This document shows, piece after piece, positions 57,695-64,000 of a stretch of 64,000 bases of DNA. The position numbers were made by a program, and so were the translations under genes. The stretch is from Tricholoma matsutake (Eukaryota > Basidiomycota > Agaricomycetes > Agaricales > Tricholomataceae): NCBI GenBank assembly GCA_026075535.2, contig AP026546.1, positions 9,486,001 through 9,550,000 on the forward strand, written 5' to 3'. Below the pieces are notes generated by a model. It had not been told where the DNA came from, did no database searches, and worked only from the letters and a program-made list of their open reading frames with translations. Numbering within the stretch: the stretch's first letter is position 1; every line of letters starts with the position of its first letter.

Positions 57695-60600
57695 CTAAGT
57701 TTGAATCTCGAAAGTAATTCCAAGAGAGTCTCTAAATTTCCTGAATAGGACGGCACCAAGGTTCTTTGTGAACATGTCAGCCGGATTATCACTTCCAGGA
57801 ATGAAAACGACTGTGACTTTGTCATTTTCTATGCATTTGCGGGTGTAGTGGTAGCGAATGTCTATATGTTTGGTCCTTCTTTCCTGAACTGGATTTGATC
57901 CAATAAAGATGGATCCTTGATTATCAGCGCAGATTGGTACGCGCTTCAGTGTATATCCAAGTTCCTGGAATAAGGACTCTATCCACACTATCTGCTGACA
58001 AGTGTCAGAGAGAGCCATGTATTCGGCTTCTGTGGATGACAGTGCTACAGTTTTTTGTAAACGGGACTGCCAGCACACAATGCCACTCGCCAGAGTAGCA
58101 AAGTAACCCATTGTAGATCGGCGCTTGACAGTGTCAGCTGCCCAATCAGAATCTGTGAAGGCCTGTAGCCCCTCGGATTTCTCTCCATCATAGACTATAC
58201 TGTACTTCTGGGTTCCCACCAGATAGCGCATTATGTACATTGCTTTGTCTAGATGTTCTTGGCTAGGATTAGCCGAGAATTGCAACATCTTGATTACCGC
58301 GTAAGCGATATCAGGTCGTGTTCTGAGCATCAGATACAATAAAGATCCGATCACAGACTGATATTTCGATCTAAGCGCCGCATTTGGCATCGCTGTGTTC
58401 TCCGACGGTTTGTAGCCAGTCGGGAGCGGAGTGGGGGCAATCTTGGCATTTGTCATCTCGAACCTCTCAAGCACTTTGGCAAGATATTCTGTTTGATTGA
58501 GTTTGACTTTTGCAGCGGTCTGGGTGATGCGCATGCCTAAGAATTCCGTGACTTTTTCAGTACTATGGCACTCCCAATGCTTCAGGCAAGCATTCTTCTT
58601 TTCATCCACAAGTTTCTTGTTCTTGCCCATGAACAAGCCATCATCAACATAGACTAGCGCAATAACGATGCTGCCTGTCTTAGGATCCTTGTGTATGAAG
58701 ATGCCGGCATCGGAGCTGGCGCGCACGAACCCAATGGTGTGCATAAATGCCTCTAGCTCTCTCCACCATGCTAGTGAAGCCTGTTTAAGGCCATACAATG
58801 CTCGGTGTAAGCGCATTACTTTGCGCTCTTTACCCTCGAGTTTGAAACCCTCAGGTTGATCCATATAGATCTCCTCATCAAGTTTGCCGTATAAAAATGC
58901 GGTTTTTACATCTAGACCGGTCATATACATGCCTTCTAGAGACGCAAGGGCAAACATGAGGCGTACGGTCTCGTAGCGGACTACTGGTGAGAAAATCTCA
59001 TCAAAGTCAACGCCTTCGACTTGTGAAAAGCCTTTGGCCACGAGTCTGGCTCGTTTTCTTCCGTCCGATTTCACAGAGAAAACCCATCTATTTTTGATCG
59101 TTTTTCGATCATGTGGAAGATTGACGATGTCATAGACTTGTCGCTTGCGAAGAGCCTCTAACTCTTCATGACAAGCCTGTTTCCACTCAAGTTGCTGCTG
59201 CCAGGGTAGGCGCGCAATATCGCGAAATTGGTTTGGAACTAGGCTTTTTCCGCTTGATGGTGTGACTGCTTTTGACAACAGCCAGCGGATAAGCTCATCT
59301 CCACCTTCCTTGGTTATCTTTTTAATATAACCTGCTTCGTCCAGTTCCCCCATTGGGTAATCATGTTCTTGATTATTGGAATCGGGCACACTCTCATGGG
59401 GTGCCGAACTCGGTCCAGTAACTGGTTCTTGCTGTTGAGGTTGTGGTCGTGTTCGGTTATGATCTGAATCTTGACCCACAGACTTCTTCCAATATCGATC
59501 ACGCGCAATGTCTCTCTCTATGTCAGAGGGGAGTTGCTGTTCTCCATAGGTATTGCCGGGACGGTTTGGGATTTTCCTCTGCCTGCCTGATCGACGGGGC
59601 AATTGCTGCCATTCCTGTTGATCTTCACGTCTTGGACGAAAGTCCTCAGTGGTAACTGGAGGCGGCGGAGGAGGAGCGTTAGTCACATCGTCATGCGCCT
59701 TTTGCTTGCTTGGTAAATCATCATCATCATCTTCTAATGATGGAGGAAGGGGCGGATTTTGTGGCGGTATAGGGTCATCGCCATCCGTTCCAGATGAGTG
59801 GTCATCATCTTCTGGTTCTGGTGGAAAATCACCAAGGTCTGTCTTGGCAGGAGTCTTAGCTCCGGGACAGCATGGGAACATCGTTTCATCAAATAGTGCC
59901 GTAGCACCAATGAATATTGCGCCGTTTCGTCGCATGAAACGATATGCTTTAATGCCATCTTCTACTCCAAGGTACGTCATTAACTCCGATCGAGGAGACA
60001 ATGTTGTTGGACGTTTTTCCTTTGGTAGATAGACATAAGCACCGCAACCGAAGACCTTCAGATTGTTTAGATCTGGGCGGACCTTTGTCAGGTCCTCAAA
60101 AGGTGTCAGCCATTTCAGGCGCCTTATTGGGGTTCGGTTGTATAAATGTGTTGCATGTTCTATGCAAAATTCCCACCATGATTGTGGTAGACAAGCGGTG
60201 AATCACAGGGTTTGCGACTTTTCCATTATTGTCCTTATGGCGCGCTCTGCGCGCCCGTTCTGTTGATGAACGTGGGGTGCAGACATCTCTATTTTGATGC
60301 CTAAATCCTTGAGCTGTTTTTGTAGCTCACGATCCTTGAACTCCCCCCCTGGATCGACACGCCAGCGCTTGATTGTAGCGCCATATTGGGTCTTAGCCAT
60401 CGCTTGAAATTGTCTAATCGCTGCAGCAGCGTCAGATTTCTTTCTGAGACATTGGACCCAAATATGTGACGTTTTGTCATCCAGAAATACAATGAAGTAT
60501 TTATGTTTGTGGTATGATAGTACCGGGAGTTCCTTTAGGTCGGAATGTATTAATTCAAAGGATTTGTCAGCTCGTGAGTCTGACTTGGGAAAAGATTTTG

Positions 60601-62560
60601 AGGTCATTTTCCCTTCTGCACACCCTGGACATATAATTTTGTCTTTAGGAATAATTAAATTCCTTGGGAATTTTATGGTGCTTTTAGGCATTTTCCCTAG
60701 CGCCTCTTTGGATGGGTGTCCAAGTCGTCTATGCCAAGTCAAGTAGTCAGCGACATAAATGGTCGCGACATTAACCTTTTTGGTGCTCAATATATGAGTC
60801 CGAGCCCAATAGATCGTGTCATTCCTCCTTAGAGGGACACAATGCATGATTGGGTTTCCATGCTCAATGAATGAAATGTATGCGGAGGAACCACGCACAT
60901 CACTTCCGTCTTGTAAAAAGACCCCCATTGACATCAATCGAGTATTAATGTCGGGTATGTAGTAGATGGGGTATAGTTGCATTTCACGCGTCTCTGACTT
61001 CCCATTACATACTACCTGGTGCCTAATGAAGACTGCTCCTTTTCCTACTATATGAGTAGTACCAGTGGCCGTTTGGACCAAGGTAGAGTCCTTTCTCAGT
61101 AAAGGCTCGTAAGAAGCGAAATCTTTCATTTCACCAGTGAAGTGTTTTGATGCACCTGAATCCATGATCCAGTCGGCACCTTTCTTACAATCTCCCTTTG
61201 CACACATAGCACATATATTAAGATCTACATAATTCCATGATACATTTAATAGCGGTAAAATTTCACATGAAAAGTTTGCTGTATTCATAGGAATTTTAAT
61301 TTTAGTGCTTGTGGCAGGGAAAAGGACTGACCTGTCATCATACGCCCCTGTATCAAGGGGTTCATCGACGAGCATTTCGTCGACAGCTTTCCACACTTCC
61401 TCGTCAGTTACTGGAGGTTCGGATCCGAGGGAGACAGTATCGTCTTCTTCCTCCTCGATCGTTGCCTCGGTTTCTGGCTCTATCCTCCTTCTCTTACCTT
61501 CTCGCACCATAAGGTGCTCTTCCAGCGGTCGCAGGTTTTTCGTGCTGCGCAGAAGTTGCATGCGCTCGAGGGTGTCTCGAGCTTGCTGGTATTCGGTGTA
61601 AACCGAGCGAGAAGAGGAGGCCGTGCCCGTGTATGCCTGTGCAGGCGGTCGGCGGTGAGGATCCCTTGTGGGAGTGTGTTCGCATCGCTCGATGCGCTGT
61701 ATGAGCGGCATCGGCGGTATGATGGTGCCATTACCATTTATGGTGGTAAAGGCGTTGGAGGCGAGGTGGGTATGTTTCTCCTTTGGTTTCTCCTCCTTAG
61801 TCTTTCTGTCCCCACGTCGTCCACGTTTTCGGGATGAGTCTCCGTTGCTGTTTTGTCCTTCTTTGGGCTGCCATTTGGGGTTTCCCCCCTTGCGCTTAAC
61901 AGCGGAAAGTTTGTTGGCCTGAGGCTGGCCAGCGGGCTTTCCAACTGCTGTGCGCCTTGAGGCTTCAGCAACAATGGAGTCCTTGACATGTTTAAATGTC
62001 AAGGCGCTAGTGGCAGTCGTGTTAAGGACCATTGCAGACAATGAGTCGTACTCGCGTGGCATCGCAGCAAGTAGAATCATCGCCTGTACTAGCTCGGGGA
62101 TGGCGACGTTAGCAGCCGTGAGGCGCTCAAATTTGTCTGCCATTCTTGCAATCTCCAGTGTGGGGTTCGCAGCCGGGATTTTGATTGTTATTGCGGACCT
62201 AAAGTCTGAAAAGACTTGGGAGGGGCCGTCCACACCATAATCGGTGCGGATGAGAGCCCACACCTCCTCAGCAGTGTCCTTTGTGTTGGCACGCTGCCGA
62301 ATGGAGGGGGCCAGGTGGAGCACTAGGCTACCAATAGCCTGGTCATTTTTGTTGCTCCAGGTCTGGAGCTTGGCATTAGCGTCCGCTACCAAGGTAGCAT
62401 TCGTCGCCGTCAAAGGAGGCGCCGGGGGCGGTTTTTGCTCCGCCCCGCTAGTTATTTGCCAGAGGCCCTGAGACCTGAGCCACGCCTTCATTGAGTCGGC
62501 CCATAGAATGTAATTTGATCCGTCGAAAGTTTGAACGAGTTTTTCAAGAGTTGAAGACAT
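57695..62560 (-). pseudogene. gag-pol: Copia gag-pol polyprotein, single in-frame TGA
   Basis: One frame of about 1,620 codons from ATG 62560 to the stop at 57695, interrupted only by TGA at 60203-60205. ATG 62560 (MSSTLEKLVQTFDG) fits copia gag starts better than an in-frame ATG 11 codons upstream. Gag covers about the first 270 residues and has a basic tail (RKRGRRGDRK) but no CCHC knuckle. Protease: WIMDSGASKHFTG. Integrase: HRRLGH...CPGC finger, HSDLKELP, WRVDPGGEF, QQNGRAERAIRTIMEK. The TGA follows KSQTL, where arginine fits, and the frame then continues TACLPQSWWEF. RT: GVDFDEIFSPVVRYETVRLM, DVKTAFLYG, LVYVDDGLFMG (catalytic YVDD intact). RNase H: FTDSDWAADTVKRRSTMGYF, ALSSTEAEYMAL, DNQGSIFI. 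One point change would separate it from an intact element, though related copies elsewhere may be intact. Confidence 0.94.
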
Positions 62561-62684
62561 GATTCTGTGGTGGCAGCTGTTAAAAGCACTCAATCAGTCT
62601 TTTTACTCAATAAAACACATTTAACGTTCTTAGGAGAAAACACTCCTTCAGAGTGGTTAACCCTAGTCAACCTAGGTTTTATGT

Positions 62685-62768
62685 GCAGCTCACAGGGAGC
62701 GCAATGCAGCTCACAGGGAGCGCAATGCAGCTCACAGGGAGCGCAATGCAGCTCACGAAGAGCGCAAG
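62685..62768. repeat. Four tandem 21-bp units in the copia leader
   Basis: GCAGCTCACAGGGAGCGCAAT is repeated three times exactly and once with changes, between the primer-binding site and the gag start. It could act in transcription, packaging or translation of the element's RNA. Confidence 0.92.
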
Positions 62769-62839
62769 GTTATAAATTGGAGACGATGAAGTCAACGTCG
62801 TTCGCAGCTAATTAAAGCGCGTTCGTGACGTGCCCAGCA

Positions 62840-62851
62840 GGGCCCATAACC
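62840..62851 (-). promoter_or_regulatory. Primer-binding site matching the initiator tRNA-Met anticodon arm
   Basis: The plus strand reads GGGCCCATAACC right beside the 5' LTR, and with three more bases (GCA) resembles the 5' half of eukaryotic tRNA-iMet ending in its anticodon loop (CAU-AAC). The element RNA would therefore pair with an internal part of that tRNA, as known for Drosophila copia and yeast Ty5, not with its 3' end. Confidence 0.75.
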
Positions 62852-63156
62852 TGTTGGAGCAGACTATATACGCTGCACAGGGGAAGAGACAACACGTTCC
62901 TTACAACCTACCTGGGGTTTAGTTAGACTTACAGCTAGGGTTAGCAGAGGTAAGAACACTGTATTCCTACTACGGTACAGGTTCTCCTTATATACATAAT
63001 ATTAAGGATGTCACATGACTCGGGAATGTGTTTACCACATGTATGCGCAGTAAGCACAGTAACATGCGTATGCTGCATGTATCGCCTCATGTATACATGT
63101 GTATGCTGCATGTATTGCCTCATGTATACAGCATGCATCAGGGATTAATTTCAACA
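62852..63156 (-). repeat. 5' LTR of the copia element
   Basis: 305 bp, one difference from the other LTR: GTAAGCACAG here against GTAAGCGCAG on the left, a CpG transition. GTTGC follows at 63157-63161. Confidence 0.95.
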
Positions 63157-63202
63157 GTTGCTACTTGTTACCATATGCACTGCAAGAAATAACATCAGCC
63201 AG

Positions 63203-63584
63203 CTTTGTTGACAGGGACATGTTTATGCGATATGCTGGTGGCGGAGTTGGCCACACAGCAGCCACTGAAATCCAAACCAGTAACAACAATGATGCGATGG
63301 AAGTTGACAATGACACTTTCATGGTGGATGCTGATCAAGTGAGAAATGACCCTGAGCTCGAGGATAGTCAGCTGCTGGATGAGCTACGACGTGTCATTGA
63401 GGGGGAAATGGCTGGTGATCGGGAGGTTGAAGATCTCATGGATGATGATAATGGTGAGGCAGATGATGTCAGTGGGGAAGATGATGGGAATACTACATCC
63501 GAGGCTGACAGCGAAGAGGAAGATTTCGGTCTGGATGATGGAGAGGATGAACTTGACTATGATACCCAATATGGAGCACTTTAG
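63203..63584 (+). pseudogene. Plavaka transposase, last exon
   Basis: Continues the gene at 53352-57348. Splicing from the donor at 57349 (GTAGGT) to the acceptor CAG ending at 63202 restores frame and gives FVDRDMFMRYAGGGVGHTA, a strongly conserved C-terminal phrase of the family. The rest is an acidic tail (EDDGNTTSEADSEEEDFG) ending at TAG 63582. The original intron would be about 50 bp; the copia insertion makes it about 5.85 kb, probably too long to splice efficiently in a fungus. Confidence 0.85.
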
Positions 63585-64000
63585 CCTGCAAGTGAATCAT
63601 GTATTGGTGTGTAGTTAGTGGTCCTACTAGGTGTTATGATGCTACTCTGTACATTCAGAAGGGGCCTATCGTCTCCATTCTGCCACAGTGAATGTAGCCG
63701 CTGGAACTATTGAGACCTGGTATGGCAGTGGTGAAGATGAAATTGTGTCGAAATGCATTCCTATAGAGTCCGACCGCAGGCTGATTCCAACATGAAGCAC
63801 ATTCTTTTATGTTGATTGATCGAATATGTTACGAGTCCTCGTACCTCGGACTCGTCTTTTTAACTCGACCAACCACCCAGCAAAAGTGATACGTTAAGTC
63901 TGACGGCTGCTCGGCAGGCTTCGGAGTTTCAAGTCTGTCTGAATGCAGGCTTAAATACAACAGAAGGGATAAAAGATAAAGGCAAGAAATTTAGATCCAG
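63585..64000. other. 3' flank of the Plavaka gene
   Basis: Probably the 3' untranslated region and element end. An imperfect short inverted sequence, GAGTCCTCG...CGGACTCGTC, lies near 63,832-63,856 before TTTTT. I saw no gene or clear terminal inverted repeat. Confidence 0.4.

Larger units (their letters stand above)
57358..63156 (-). mobile_element. Ty1/copia retrotransposon, young
   Basis: A 5.8-kb minus-strand element with 305-bp LTRs that differ at one base, a perfect GTTGC duplication, polypurine tract, primer-binding site and one long gag-pol frame. The order protease-integrase-RT-RNase H is that of Ty1/copia. The only visible defect is one TGA in integrase. It lies inside an intron of the Plavaka gene, nine bases after the donor. 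It is the most recent insertion in the window. Confidence 0.97.

Noticed and set aside
60203..60205. Programmed readthrough between two copia proteins
   Set aside because: The stop lies inside the integrase catalytic region rather than at a gag-pol border, so readthrough there would serve no known purpose.
60001..62815. Open frames on the plus strand across the copia element
   Set aside because: They are antisense to gag-pol and carry no domain of their own.
63821..63880. tRNA gene or terminator hairpin near the right edge
   Set aside because: A short inverted sequence before a T run is present, but it lacks tRNA box A and B order and is too short to call.

Overview
The window looks like a transposon-rich stretch of a basidiomycete (Agaricomycetes-type) nuclear genome. 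The evidence is short GT-AG introns of roughly 45-65 bp (some near 100 bp in the repeats), an HMG-box regulator with a 37-nt first exon, a Plavaka-type (CACTA-superfamily) transposase gene of the kind described from basidiomycetes, two chromodomain Ty3/gypsy elements and one Ty1/copia element. I found no rRNA, tRNA, CRISPR or prokaryote-like operon.

Layout. (1) About 1-15.1 kb is the gene-bearing part: an HMG-box protein (1248-2817), then a family of three glycine-rich, single-pass membrane-like proteins in direct orientation (5649-6681, 9403-10345, 12056-13099). The middle copy is frameshifted. A ~500-bp foldback element lies between copies one and two. (2) 15,131-21,325 is a complete but dead gypsy element (A, minus strand) with 402-bp LTRs and a GAAAT target duplication. 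(3) 21.3-26.2 kb is decayed minus-strand coding sequence containing a tandem exon-like repeat. (4) 26,191-34,151 is a second dead gypsy element (B, plus strand) with ~0.66-kb LTRs, inserted into a copy of that repeat. (5) 34.2-53.2 kb is a mosaic of the exon-like repeat, two inverted duplications of it (34.2-36.9 versus 49.6-52.0 kb; 41.4-43.3 versus 52.0-53.2 kb), three decayed multi-exon genes and a 171-bp satellite. (6) 53.3-63.6 kb is a Plavaka transposase gene with a young copia element (57,358-63,156) sitting in one of its short introns.

Main observation. In the transposon and repeat genes, premature stops are almost all TGA and fall where the context suggests arginine (CGA). I count about 34 TGA, 2 TAA and no certain TAG, over seven genes whose reading frames are otherwise open for kilobases without indels. 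LTR pairs also differ mainly by C/T or G/A at CpG. This is the expected trace of CpG-directed deamination (methylation decay or a CpG-type RIP-like process). It is strongest in A and B and weakest in the copia element, which has one stop and one LTR mismatch. Host genes in the same window use TGA as a true stop, so recoding is unlikely.

The most likely undescribed material is the exon-like repeat family at 22.7-26, 34-39.5, 41-43 and 49.6-53 kb, which I could not assign to any known family, and two odd modules in gypsy B: a 22-residue helical repeat between protease and RT, and a C-terminal extension after the chromodomain.
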